Source of the DNA: an uncultured Lachnospiraceae bacterium
GTDB lineage: Bacteria > Bacillota > Clostridia > Lachnospirales > Lachnospiraceae
Length of the DNA: 13,662 nt
Assembly (NCBI GenBank): GCA_937891165.1
Contig: CALAEX010000132.1
Location: 1 to 13,662 of the forward strand
Reading direction: 5' to 3'
Shown here: positions 1 through 5,515 of the stretch, piece by piece
Layout of the letters: every line of letters begins with the position of its first letter
Numbering within the stretch: the first letter of the stretch is position 1
Notes under the pieces: generated by a model
What the model was told of the DNA's origin: nothing
Seen by the model: the letters and a program-made list of their open reading frames with translations, nothing else
Databases searched by the model: none
Made by a program: the position numbers and the translations under genes

Positions 1-9
1 AGTTTGGAA

Positions 10-912
10 CTACCATTTCTGCATAGGTGTTTTTGTCGAACTCACGTTAAAATAATATTGATTCATTAGACTTTTTATAAGATAATAATCTTTTTCTTTA
101 TCTACACAAATATAATGAATTTCAAAAATCTCCTTTTGTAATTCATTAATAAATTGAATCATCATACATAAATTACAACCATTTTTTTCAAGATGTGGCT
201 TAAAATTGTTGTATGCTCTATCCTTAATTTTATTTAACAATTCTCTTAAAGGCTTATGAATTTGATTATAAATATTTTTCCTAAATTTATTTCCTTTAAA
301 AAAATACATTTTTACATAAGCATTTTCAGATGCTTCATATGAAGTATTAGCAATTTTTATATATTGTTCCATAACATAATTAATCTTTTTTTCATATTTA
401 CACATTTTATCTTTTAATGAATTTCTTATAATTTCATCTTTCTCTTGTTGTGTTACATTCAAGTAATTATATTGTGGTCTGATATAATCTATCATCTTAT
501 CCTCAGCTTCTTTATGTATTGTTAAAGTATCTCCTCCTATTGATTTATCAAAATCTTTAGGTAATTGTTGTAATTGTTTCTGAACTTCTTCATTATGAAA
601 TATTTCTGCAAAATAAGATATAACTAAATCATCAGGTTCATCAAAAATTAAATATGGAATTTGCATTATAATTTGATTTATTTTTAAACTTTCATTCCAA
701 TATTCCACCATTGCTTCTTTTTTAATAACTCCATATTCTGTTGCATAAATAAATATAGTTACAAATGAACTTGTAAAAATCCCACTAAAAACAGTAAATA
801 AAATATTTTTTAAATTCCCATCTTCCATACAAAAACCAATTATACTAAAAATAATAAATGAAAAAATAGCAATAATACCTCCTACTTTTATAGCTTTAAC
901 TTTTGATTCCAT
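10..912 (-). CDS. Two-helix membrane protein of unknown function
   Basis: A 300-residue protein I do not recognise. Two hydrophobic segments, about residues 9-28 and 37-57, should anchor it in the membrane with a short loop between them. The remaining ~240 residues are polar, rich in Lys, Glu, Asn and Tyr, mostly helical in character and probably cytoplasmic. The start is well supported: ATG at 912 follows AAAGGAGG at normal spacing. The stop is TAG, ten bases from the left edge, so the gene is complete. Upstream, TATAAT- and TTGACT-like sequences exist but none are well spaced, so the promoter is unclear. Membrane anchor plus soluble helical body would suit a defence or surface cargo protein, but nothing in the sequence demonstrates this. 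Confidence 0.8.
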   Translation of the reverse strand: MESKVKAIKVGGIIAIFSFIIFSIIGFCMEDGNLKNILFTVFSGIFTSSFVTIFIYATEYGVIKKEAMVEYWNESLKINQIIMQIPYLIFDEPDDLVISYFAEIFHNEEVQKQLQQLPKDFDKSIGGDTLTIHKEAEDKMIDYIRPQYNYLNVTQQEKDEIIRNSLKDKMCKYEKKINYVMEQYIKIANTSYEASENAYVKMYFFKGNKFRKNIYNQIHKPLRELLNKIKDRAYNNFKPHLEKNGCNLCMMIQFINELQKEIFEIHYICVDKEKDYYLIKSLMNQYYFNVSSTKTPMQKW

Positions 913-1018
913 ACAATCCTCCTTTTCTTATTATTAAACACATATAATCGCTTATTAAAAGTCAATTATAGTATTTAAAAATACACATATTTTCTTCTTT
1001 AAGAAATTAAAATCTCAA

Positions 1019-1052
1019 GTGCTAGATAATGCCCTCTTATACATTATAGCAC
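1019..1052 (-). terminator. Probable terminator hairpin
   Basis: GTGCTA and TAGCAC arms with an inner TAATG/CATTA pairing and a two-base bulge form a stable hairpin just after the 43-codon gene. The minus strand then reads TTGAGATTTTAATTTC, a moderately T-rich tail. It probably ends the lexA-like transcript. Confidence 0.5.
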
Positions 1053-1060
1053 AAAATCCC

Positions 1061-1192
1061 TTATATTTCCATATAGAAATACAAGTGTTCCATTTTTAAT
1101 CTATATGTATTCTTTAATAATTTCTCATATGTTATTTCATTTTTCCCTAAATAATAATTCATTACATCTTCAAAATCAATCTCACCTTCCAC
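1061..1192 (-). CDS. Small hypothetical protein overlapping the LexA-like gene
   Basis: A 43-codon frame opens with GTG at 1192, overlaps the last codons of the LexA-like gene in another frame, and ends with TAA. It starts VEGEIDFEDVMNYYLGK and is rich in Tyr, Glu and Lys, so it looks like a real soluble helical peptide rather than random AT-rich translation. A weak AAGGAAA lies just before the GTG, and the overlap suggests translational coupling. The only nearby in-frame ATG, at codon 11, lacks a ribosome site. I do not recognise the family. Confidence 0.5.
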   Translation of the reverse strand: MEGEIDFEDVMNYYLGKNEITYEKLLKNTYRLKMEHLYFYMEI

Positions 1193-1442
1193 ATTTCCTT
1201 ACTTTAACAAATTTATATCCAACTACACTAATTGTCCTTGATTTATTCATTTTAGTCCGTATCAATCCCATTTTCTCCAACACTAATAAATGATGATGTA
1301 CTGTTGATGTAGACTTGATATTTGTTCCACTACATATCTCACGAATACTAGGAGAATATCCATTCTTTGTAATAAATTCGATAAGAAAATCATAAATCTT
1401 TCTGCGTGATTCTATGCCCTGTTCTTCTGTTCTCTTGTCCAT
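1182..1442 (-). CDS. Stand-alone LexA-type winged-helix DNA-binding protein
   Basis: The 86 residues match the N-terminal DNA-binding domain of LexA: an opening helix (RRKIYDFLIEFITKNGYSPS), then IREICSGTNIKSTSTVHHHL, then the wing VLEKMGLIRT. LexA is normally about 200 residues with a C-terminal Ser-Lys self-cleavage domain. That domain is absent here, so this protein cannot be released by RecA-stimulated autocleavage. It probably represses a local promoter, possibly for plasmid genes. ATG at 1442 follows AAAGGGAAG, and a TATAAT lies about 25 bases further upstream without a clear -35 box. The gene follows repA on the same strand, with a spacer that holds a dispersed repeat and a tandem repeat. 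Confidence 0.8.
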   Translation of the reverse strand: MDKRTEEQGIESRRKIYDFLIEFITKNGYSPSIREICSGTNIKSTSTVHHHLLVLEKMGLIRTKMNKSRTISVVGYKFVKVRKCGR

Positions 1443-1483
1443 AAAACTTCCCTTTACTTACACTTATTATAATTTTTCTGATG

Positions 1484-1497
1484 TTGCTCTGCTGCCA
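1484..1497. repeat. Dispersed 14-mer, copy A
   Basis: TTGCTCTGCTGCCA differs by one base from the identical 14-mers at 8591-8604 and 11814-11827. It lies in the non-coding spacer between repA and the LexA-like gene. Confidence 0.6.
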
Positions 1498-1500
1498 AAT

Positions 1501-1520
1501 TTAGCATAGATTAGCATAGA
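1501..1520. repeat. Tandem 10-bp direct repeat
   Basis: TTAGCATAGA occurs twice head to tail immediately beyond the 3' end of repA. It lies inside a larger inverted pair, GTTGCT at 1483-1488 and AGCAAC about 45 bases on. It could be a protein-binding site for replication or for the neighbouring regulator. Confidence 0.6.
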
Positions 1521-1549
1521 ACTTAAAGTAACAATAGCAACACTACTTC

Positions 1550-2560
1550 CTAGCCACAAGCATATCTATCCCACTGTACTTCCTGCTGGTAATAATGATG
1601 CATCGTATTAGGAGCATTATATAAAGCCGTAATCATATAAGCCTTAATATTGCCAATTCTCGTTGTTGTCTTTTGCATACAGTCAATAACATAATCTAAA
1701 TGTGATTGCTTTAATTTTAAAAATCTACTTTTAACAAGCTCATAAGGATAAACTTGCCCACCAATTTTTAAATCATGTCGTTTTATGCATACTACATCAC
1801 AAATCACTTGAAACAATTCGTTGTATAATTTAGTATAACCGTGTCCATAACTCTCTCCATGCTTCATGTACCAATCATATTCGATATTCAGCTTAATAAG
1901 TTCTATGTACTCCATTGTGTTATCCATCGTATCTATCTTTTCTTCTTTCTTAGTATGATTGATAGGATATATAAGATTAGTATTATTAATGTTATTCTTA
2001 TTAATATTAGTCTTATTAATATATAGGTCGTTTTTCTCGACCTCTTGAAGTTGATTTTCTCGACTTCTTGGAGTAGGAATTTCCGACTCTTTGAAATTGC
2101 TTTCTACGACCTCTGAACAAAGCATACTTTCCCCTTGCATAGCTTCAGCCTCTTTTTTTGTTGGTTGATTTGACTCTGGTGCAAAAACTTCTTCCGTATC
2201 ATTACATTCCATAATTTTTTTCATGTAAATAAGAGTAGGCTTTCCTTGACCACGTTTTTTTCGTTCAATCAAACCTATGCCTTTTTCAGAATCTAATTCT
2301 GCTATTACTTTCATACCTTTATCTCTACTGCAATTCAAATCTTCTATAATGTGTTCTAACTTATAGATAATATACACTCTATTTTCTTCATCCAACCATC
2401 CATTCTTCTTAGATAAAGATATTCTATCTAACATGAAAGCGTATAAAAGCTTTGCATCATTAGACAATCCTTTGAACTGCTCCTCTTTCATTAAAAATTT
2501 TGGAAGTTTGTAAAAAGAAAACTGCTCCGATTCTGTCCCATAAAAATAATCAAACTGCAT
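1550..2560 (-). CDS. repA: RepA_N-family replication initiator
   Basis: A 336-residue plasmid replication initiator expected to bind the origin and recruit host replication proteins. Residues ~10-110 fit the RepA N-terminal domain: FYKLPKFLMK, then GLSNDAKLLYAFMLDRISLS, then WLDEENRVYIIY and an HTH-like stretch ending in an IGLIERKKRGQGKP wing. Residues ~115-205 are a low-complexity linker whose DNA carries regular iterons. Residues ~215-336 resemble the conserved C-terminal domain of these initiators (DUF6017-like, from memory), with YDWYMKHGESYGHGY and IGNIKAYMITALYNAP. Length is normal for the family and no break is seen. ATG at 2560 has AGGAAGGA upstream. It is the last gene of a minus-strand series of tiny genes, so replication may depend partly on that operon. 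A small hairpin at 2615-2634 lies in its leader. Confidence 0.92.
   Translation of the reverse strand: MQFDYFYGTESEQFSFYKLPKFLMKEEQFKGLSNDAKLLYAFMLDRISLSKKNGWLDEENRVYIIYKLEHIIEDLNCSRDKGMKVIAELDSEKGIGLIERKKRGQGKPTLIYMKKIMECNDTEEVFAPESNQPTKKEAEAMQGESMLCSEVVESNFKESEIPTPRSRENQLQEVEKNDLYINKTNINKNNINNTNLIYPINHTKKEEKIDTMDNTMEYIELIKLNIEYDWYMKHGESYGHGYTKLYNELFQVICDVVCIKRHDLKIGGQVYPYELVKSRFLKLKQSHLDYVIDCMQKTTTRIGNIKAYMITALYNAPNTMHHYYQQEVQWDRYACG
1983..2020. repeat. AT-rich 15-bp repeats inside repA
   Basis: TTATTAAT recurs at 1983, 1998 and 2013, exactly 15 bp apart, in a nearly pure A+T stretch beside the iterons. This is the usual look of a DNA-unwinding element. Because 15 is a multiple of three, an Asn/Ile-rich protein repeat could also cause the pattern. 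Confidence 0.55.
2031..2122. repeat. Four 23-bp iterons, putative replication origin
   Basis: CGAC occurs at 2038, 2061, 2084 and 2107, exactly 23 bp apart, each within a similar 23-bp unit close to TTTTCTCGACYTCTTGAAG. Units 1 and 2 are the closest pair; 3 and 4 are more diverged. A 23-bp step is not a multiple of three, so each copy is read in a different phase of repA. The conservation must therefore act on DNA rather than protein. Family knowledge: several RepA_N plasmids, such as staphylococcal pSK41, carry their origin as iterons in the middle of rep. An extra GGTCG at 2027 forms a small inverted repeat with the first iteron. Confidence 0.72.
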
Positions 2561-2614
2561 TTATACATCCGTCCTTCCTGTATCTTACCTTTTATATTAA
2601 AACAAACCAGAATA

Positions 2615-2634
2615 GACTGTCTTTTTTGACAGTC
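2615..2634 (-). promoter_or_regulatory. Hairpin in the repA leader
   Basis: GACTGTC and GACAGTC pair perfectly around six T residues (A on the minus strand), between the upstream tiny gene and repA. No T-tract follows on the minus strand, so this is more likely an attenuation or RNA-stability structure affecting repA than a full terminator. Confidence 0.45.
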
Positions 2635-2654
2635 CATCTAGTTCCTTAATTCAA

Positions 2655-2885
2655 TTAAATAATTCCACACATACAAGCTAATCTGTAGAATGGATTTCTC
2701 ACTCTCTGTCTGCGTTCTCTTTCCATTTTTTTCTTTCGCTCCAACATATCCATCCTAGACAACTTTTCTTCCACTTCCATGTATTCTAATATCTGAAAAG
2801 AATCTAGTGTATCACATGGAGTTTGTTTTGTTCTGTCTATTACCTGATTTCCATCTGGTGTATTGATAATTCTAAAGTTGAACAT
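2655..2885 (-). CDS. Small hypothetical protein, paralogue of 9071-9313
   Basis: A 76-residue protein starting MFNFRIINTPDGNQVIDR, with EYMEVEEKLSRMDML in the middle, a strongly basic stretch, and the end FYRLACMCGII. The gene at 9071-9313 has the same order: MFNFRLIDAVDGTQIIDR, LEYMEVDAKLFSMDML, a basic stretch and LYRLACLCGLF. The longer frame opening at 2936 is not preferred. ATG at 2885 has GAAAGGTGG eight bases upstream, and its first residues match the paralogue exactly. Function unknown; the basic middle and Cys-containing hydrophobic tail are conserved between the copies. It lies directly upstream of repA in the same transcript. Confidence 0.8.
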   Translation of the reverse strand: MFNFRIINTPDGNQVIDRTKQTPCDTLDSFQILEYMEVEEKLSRMDMLERKKKMERERRQRVRNPFYRLACMCGII

Positions 2886-2904
2886 TTTGATGACCACCTT
2901 TCTA

Positions 2905-3060
2905 TTAATTTTCTGTATGTAACGTATTGCTTTCATTTACTTTTTCTTGTTCTTTAATGTTATACCCAGCTTCCATTCCTGCCATAAAAATTAATACTTT
3001 TGAAACTTGTTCTTTCGATAGCTGAGTGATTTTTTCAATTACTTTATCTTTATAAGACAC
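2905..3060 (-). CDS. Tiny helical protein with GTG start
   Basis: A 51-codon gene encoding (M)SYKDKVIEKITQLSKEQ, then VSKVLIFMAGMEAGYN and a polar tail. It looks like a short helical protein with an amphipathic segment at residues ~19-31. An ATG two codons earlier, at 3066, sits only one base from AAAGGTGG, which is too close. GTG at 3060 gives the same seven to eight base spacing as the next gene, so it is the better start. Its stop is 20 bases before the ATG of the following gene. Function not recognised. Confidence 0.65.
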   Translation of the reverse strand: MSYKDKVIEKITQLSKEQVSKVLIFMAGMEAGYNIKEQEKVNESNTLHTEN

Positions 3061-3095
3061 TTGCATTCCACCTTTCTTTTTATTAGTTTATGTAA

Positions 3096-3230
3096 TTATT
3101 CTTGAATTTCCGTCTTTGAATTTGCAAGTGCTTGTAAAAGGTTTGCAATAAATTCTTGACCTTTATCATCTAGGCGTGAAAATAACTCCTTAAATTTTTC
3201 TTTTCTTTCTTGTTGTTTTTCCTGCGTCAT
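3096..3230 (-). CDS. Tiny hypothetical protein
   Basis: A 44-residue, highly charged peptide: MTQEKQQERKEKFKELFSRL, then DDKGQEFIANLLQALANSKT and a short acidic end. It is probably two helices, the second amphipathic (FIANLLQAL). A stop codon lies immediately before the ATG, so the start is fixed, though the AGAGAAAAGAG upstream is only a fair ribosome site. It sits between the tRNA-like element and the GTG-start gene in the repA operon. Function unknown. Confidence 0.6.
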   Translation of the reverse strand: MTQEKQQERKEKFKELFSRLDDKGQEFIANLLQALANSKTEIQE

Positions 3231-3282
3231 TTATTTATCTCTTTTCTCTTTATTTTTTATGTATAGGTATCTCTTAACCTAA

Positions 3283-3329
3283 TGGAGCGTATGAGGAATC
3301 GAACCTCACTCACAAAAACCATTCGCCCC
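3283..3329 (-). other. tRNA T-arm-like RNA element
   Basis: On the minus strand TGAGG-TTCGATT-CCTCA forms a perfect five-pair T-arm with the canonical T-loop TTCGATT. Flanking GGGGCG (3329-3324) and CGCTCC (3289-3284) can pair like an acceptor stem with one G-T pair, and an A follows like a discriminator base. The D-arm and anticodon arm of a normal tRNA are missing; only about 14 bases connect the stems. It lies between two small genes of the repA operon. It could be a tRNA mimic, a processing site, or a remnant of a tRNA 3' end. A 21-codon frame from ATG at 3322 overlaps it but has a poorly spaced ribosome site. Confidence 0.5.
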
Positions 3330-3335
3330 TAGAAC

Positions 3336-3491
3336 TTAATTATCGTTTTCTTTCTTGTTTACTTTATCCTTATACCAACGAACAGAACCATCTCTGTTAA
3401 TTGGAATTTCTATCTTTGCTCCTGTACTATACTGAATTACTTTGGATAACTTTCCATTGTCTGCCTTTAAAAAAATTTGTACTGTTTGCAT
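3336..3491 (-). CDS. Small beta-rich hypothetical protein
   Basis: A 51-residue protein, MQTVQIFLKADNGKLSKVIQ, then YSTGAKIEIPINRDGSVRWY and a Lys/Asn tail. Alternating hydrophobic residues suggest a compact beta fold. The start is clear: ATG at 3491 has AAGGAGC seven bases upstream. It follows the coiled-coil gene by 28 bases and belongs to the repA operon. Family not recognised. Confidence 0.7.
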   Translation of the reverse strand: MQTVQIFLKADNGKLSKVIQYSTGAKIEIPINRDGSVRWYKDKVNKKENDN

Positions 3492-3519
3492 TTTTGTTGC
3501 TCCTTACTATTTTGCTTTA

Positions 3520-3840
3520 CTAACTGATTCTCAACACCGAATAAGTACTGACCTTACTAACTTTTTGATAATCTTCTTTACTCAATAATTTCTTTACTTC
3601 AGCCTTATCAATGCTTTCTCTGGATGCTTCAGAAAGAGTTGCTTTATGAACATTACCCATAAAACGAAGAACTTCTTTTCCTTTGTCATTCGTAGTCTTA
3701 CATTCTGCTTCATTTTCCTTTAAAAATTCTGTTACCTTTGTCTTTAATGCTGTAATAGCTTCTTCCGTTTCTTCCTTTAAGCGTTCCAAACTCTTAATTT
3801 CTTCCATAGTGATATTCATTTCCTCAGATGTCATACACAT
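3520..3840 (-). CDS. Coiled-coil protein, paralogue of 9961-10257
   Basis: A 106-residue protein with a long helical, Glu/Lys-rich N-terminal half (MEEIKSLERLKEETEEAITA and onward, probable coiled coil) and a conserved end, EVKKLLSKEDYQKVSKVSTY plus SVLRIS. The gene at 9961-10257 has the same design and almost the same C-terminus, so the two are paralogues. The reading frame is open to a GTG at 3855. However, GGAGG is eight bases from the second ATG (3840) and too near the others, so 3840 is preferred. The shape recalls Gp157-like phage proteins, but that is only an impression. First gene of the repA operon, with no convincing promoter between it and the preceding terminator. Confidence 0.75.
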   Translation of the reverse strand: MCMTSEEMNITMEEIKSLERLKEETEEAITALKTKVTEFLKENEAECKTTNDKGKEVLRFMGNVHKATLSEASRESIDKAEVKKLLSKEDYQKVSKVSTYSVLRIS

Positions 3841-3881
3841 AATCATTTCCTCCACTTTCTTTTAAATTTGGGCAAATTAAA

Positions 3882-3924
3882 AAGGTGCAAAGCCTTAATA
3901 ATTCAATAAAAGACTTTACACCTT
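3882..3924 (-). terminator. Terminator of the Uma2 gene
   Basis: AAGGTGCAAAGCC at 3882 pairs with GACTTTACACCTT at 3912 over 13 bp with wobbles. On the minus strand it is followed by TTTTTAATTT. It ends transcription of the Uma2-like gene ahead of the repA operon. Its 3912-3922 arm is also part of the inverted repeat around that gene. Confidence 0.7.
3898..3922. repeat. Left inverted repeat flanking the Uma2 gene
   Basis: This 25-bp stretch is the reverse complement of 4563-4587 at 23 of 25 positions, with core GGTGTAAAGTC. Similarity stops abruptly on both sides. Together the arms frame the Uma2 gene and its promoter. Confidence 0.6.
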
Positions 3925-3942
3925 AAATTCATTGGTTATTAT

Positions 3943-4485
3943 CTAGTTAATTTTTGAAAAATCAATTTCCAAATCACTATAGATTGATACTTTTACTTTA
4001 TCTGAGAAAGTATACTGTTCCATTGTTTCACCTTCAAAATAATAAGCTATAATATGATTTTTTAAAGGGTCAACTATCCAATACTCTTTTACTCCTGCAT
4101 TACGATATTTTACTGACTTCGTAAAGTAGTCCATATATTTACTACTTGGTGATACAATTTCAATAATCCAGTCTGGAGAACCAACGCAACCTCTATCGTT
4201 AAGTTTAGAAGTATCGCATATAACGGATATATCTGGTTCAACATAATTTTTATCATCTTTATTTAGAAATACTGCAAATGGAGCTGGATAAACTTCACAA
4301 GAACCATTTTTAGAATCAATATAATTTGTAATTTGTTGAGACAATCTATTAACAAGTTTTTGATGCCTTCTACTTGGTGGTGACATATAATAGATTTGTC
4401 CATCTATTAGTTCAGCACGTTCGCCATCTGGTAATGCATAAATATCATCTATTGTATAGATTTGTTCTTTTAGTAATGCTCCCAT
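3943..4485 (-). CDS. Uma2-family (DUF820) PD-(D/E)XK nuclease-like protein
   Basis: A 180-residue protein with the Uma2 layout: YTIDDIYALPDGERAELIDG near the N-terminus, MSPPSRRHQKLVNRL, then EPDISVICD and DWIIEIVSPSS, then KYRNAGVKEYWIVDP at ~130-145. The PD-D and EIVSPSS acidic residues followed by the conserved Lys fit the PD-(D/E)XK nuclease fold. Length is normal and nothing is broken. The biological role of Uma2 proteins is largely unknown. ATG at 4485 has AAAAGGAGCG nine bases upstream, with a near-consensus promoter at 4557-4529 and a strong terminator after it. It is thus an independent one-gene unit flanked by 25-bp inverted repeats, which suggests insertion as a cassette. Confidence 0.9.
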   Translation of the reverse strand: MGALLKEQIYTIDDIYALPDGERAELIDGQIYYMSPPSRRHQKLVNRLSQQITNYIDSKNGSCEVYPAPFAVFLNKDDKNYVEPDISVICDTSKLNDRGCVGSPDWIIEIVSPSSKYMDYFTKSVKYRNAGVKEYWIVDPLKNHIIAYYFEGETMEQYTFSDKVKVSIYSDLEIDFSKIN

Positions 4486-4528
4486 TCTCTCACGCTCCTT
4501 TTTTGTTTATTGTTTTTTTGTTGTTTTA

Positions 4529-4557
4529 ATTATAACATAAGAAAATGAAATAGACAA
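4529..4557 (-). promoter_or_regulatory. Promoter of the Uma2 gene
   Basis: Minus strand TTGTCT, 17-bp spacer, TATAAT, about 45 bases before the start codon. Confidence 0.75.
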
Positions 4558-4562
4558 GAATC

Positions 4563-4587
4563 GGTGTAAAGTCCTTTATTAAATTAT
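4563..4587. repeat. Right inverted repeat flanking the Uma2 gene
   Basis: Partner of 3898-3922 (23 of 25 positions complementary). Unlike the left copy, it has no opposing arm to make a terminator hairpin. Confidence 0.6.
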
Positions 4588-4753
4588 CAAAGTGCGATAT
4601 CAAATCCAGTCCTTATTTTTGAGTATACTTAATAAACCTTACTCTTTTTCAAAATTAGGGTAAAACAAATACACTCATAGTAATTTAATCAAACGAAAAT
4701 CACTACAAATAAGAACTTTGTATGTAATTGTAAATAAATATTGGAAAATTGAC
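4588..4753. other. Non-coding AT-rich spacer
   Basis: No coding frame with a ribosome site is visible on either strand between the right inverted repeat and the small-RNA promoter. Confidence 0.5.
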
Positions 4754-4782
4754 TTGAAATCGTCCTTGAAATAAGATAAAAT
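4754..4782 (+). promoter_or_regulatory. Promoter of predicted small RNA 1
   Basis: TTGAAA at 4754, 17-bp spacer, TAAAAT at 4777, pointing toward the convergent XRE gene. Confidence 0.65.
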
Positions 4783-4788
4783 ATATAT

Positions 4789-4868
4789 GACTAGGACATA
4801 GTTCCAAGTTGTGATGGAATAGCAACTGCTAAACTTTGGTCGGTGTAGGGTTGCTATTCTTTATCTTT
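4789..4868 (+). ncRNA. Predicted small RNA 1, convergent to the XRE gene
   Basis: A transcript of about 80 nt is expected between the promoter at 4754-4782 and a strong terminator. The terminator stem is perfect over ten pairs (GAATAGCAAC 4817-4826 with GTTGCTATTC 4850-4859), followed by TTTATCTTTT, with a 23-nt loop. No coding frame with a ribosome site lies within it. A small 5' hairpin (TTCC/GGAA) has TGTGAT in its loop. The terminator overlaps the stop codon of the opposing XRE gene, so the two RNAs are complementary at their 3' ends. The loop contains AAACTTTGGTCGG, close to the loop of the type I antitoxin RNA at 8897-8999. It may act in cis on the XRE mRNA or be a solo antitoxin-like RNA. 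Confidence 0.6.
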
Positions 4869-5045
4869 TAATAGTTTTTCAATTGGTAAACCAAATAAAT
4901 TTTGCAATTGTATAGCAATTTTTAAAGATGGACATCTGTATTGATTTTCAATATTTGAATATGCAGATTTTGTAATACCAATTTTGTTTGCTACATATTG
5001 TTGAGTCCATTTATTTTCCAAACGAATTTGTTTTAGTTGGCTCAT
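4854..5045 (-). CDS. Short XRE-family transcriptional regulator
   Basis: A 63-residue protein that is essentially one helix-turn-helix domain: LKQIRLENKWTQQYVANKIG, then ITKSAYSNIENQYRCPSLK and a closing helix IAIQLQNLFGLPIEKLL. It resembles compact Cro/CI-type or plasmid repressors. ATG at 5045 has AAAGGAG nine bases upstream. Its promoter (TTGACA-17-TACAAT, minus strand 5117-5089) carries one of two identical operators in the spacer, so it is likely autoregulated or controlled by the divergent XRE partner at 5130. Its TAG stop lies in the terminator stem of a convergent small RNA. Confidence 0.88.
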   Translation of the reverse strand: MSQLKQIRLENKWTQQYVANKIGITKSAYSNIENQYRCPSLKIAIQLQNLFGLPIEKLLKDKE

Positions 5046-5063
5046 CAGTATCTCCTTTCAACT

Positions 5064-5117
5064 TTGTATTCAGTTTGAATACAAATCTATTGTATTCCAT
5101 TAGAATACTTTTGTCAA
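5064..5117. promoter_or_regulatory. Twin operators and promoter between divergent XRE genes
   Basis: GTATTC-N5-GAATAC occurs at 5066-5082 (arms extend to TTGTATTC/GAATACAA) and at 5092-5108, 26 bp apart. The minus-strand promoter TTGACA (5117-5112), 17 bp, TACAAT (5094-5089) has the second operator in its spacer, and the first operator lies just downstream of its -10 box. The plus-strand promoter is less clear: TTGAAT at 5075 and TAGAAT at 5101 are 20 bp apart. Binding by either XRE protein would repress leftward transcription, as in a phage-type switch. Confidence 0.75.
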
Positions 5118-5129
5118 GAGGTGAATATA

Positions 5130-5375
5130 ATGTTCTTTTTCTTTTTTTCAAATTTTTCTGAAAGACTTAGAGAATTAAGACTCAAACAAGGTCTTACTAT
5201 GGAACAACTTGGAAATTTAGTTGATTCAACTAGGGGTACTATTAGTAATTTTGAAAATGGAAATAAAAAGCCTAGTTTAGATATGTTAATAAAGTTAGCT
5301 GATTATTTTAATGTTTCTATTGACTATCTTGTAGGACGTACAAATGACCCTGAATTACATCAAAAAGAGAACTGA
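5130..5375 (+). CDS. XRE-family transcriptional regulator
   Basis: An 81-residue regulator. After an odd hydrophobic opening (MFFFFFSNF) comes a classic XRE domain: SERLRELRLKQGLTMEQLG, NLVDSTRGTISNFENGNKKP, SLDMLIKLADYFNVSIDYLV, then GRTNDPE. The ending D-Y-L-V-G-R is typical of Firmicutes phage and plasmid repressors. A GTG at 5121 is in frame but has no room for a ribosome site, whereas ATG at 5130 has GAGGTGA at five bases, so 5130 is chosen. It is divergent from the 4854-5045 regulator with shared operators, and ends at a strong terminator. The poly-Phe start is unusual for a soluble regulator. Confidence 0.88.
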   Translation: MFFFFFSNFSERLRELRLKQGLTMEQLGNLVDSTRGTISNFENGNKKPSLDMLIKLADYFNVSIDYLVGRTNDPELHQKEN

Positions 5376-5402
5376 ACAATAAATAATCGGTTCTCTTTTT
5401 TA
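5364..5402 (+). terminator. Terminator of the XRE gene
   Basis: AAAGAGAAC (5364) and GTTCTCTTT (5390) form a nine-pair stem with a 17-nt loop and a run of T. The stop codon of the gene lies at the base of the loop. Confidence 0.8.
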
Positions 5403-5410
5403 TTACGAAA

Positions 5411-5436
5411 GGCACTGTATATTTCTATACAATGCC
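5411..5436. terminator. Hairpin between convergent XRE and yoeB genes
   Basis: GGCACTGTATA and TATACAATGCC pair over 11 positions around TTTC. T-tracts are weak on both sides, so it may be a weak bidirectional terminator or an mRNA-protecting hairpin. Confidence 0.5.
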
Positions 5437-5515
5437 TAATATCATTTCTTTTATCCTTATTTATTTACTACAATTTTCTTTAGTTTTTCTGCATCCATTT
5501 TTATAATAGTTTCCC

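Noticed and set aside
1105..1293. Plus-strand open frame of 62 codons
   Set aside because: It overlaps the LexA-like gene antisense, has no ribosome site and translates to AT-driven Leu/Asn/His sequence.
3257..3322. 21-codon frame overlapping the tRNA-like element
   Set aside because: The G-rich site before the ATG is too close for translation and the T-arm pairing explains the sequence better; kept only as an alternative.
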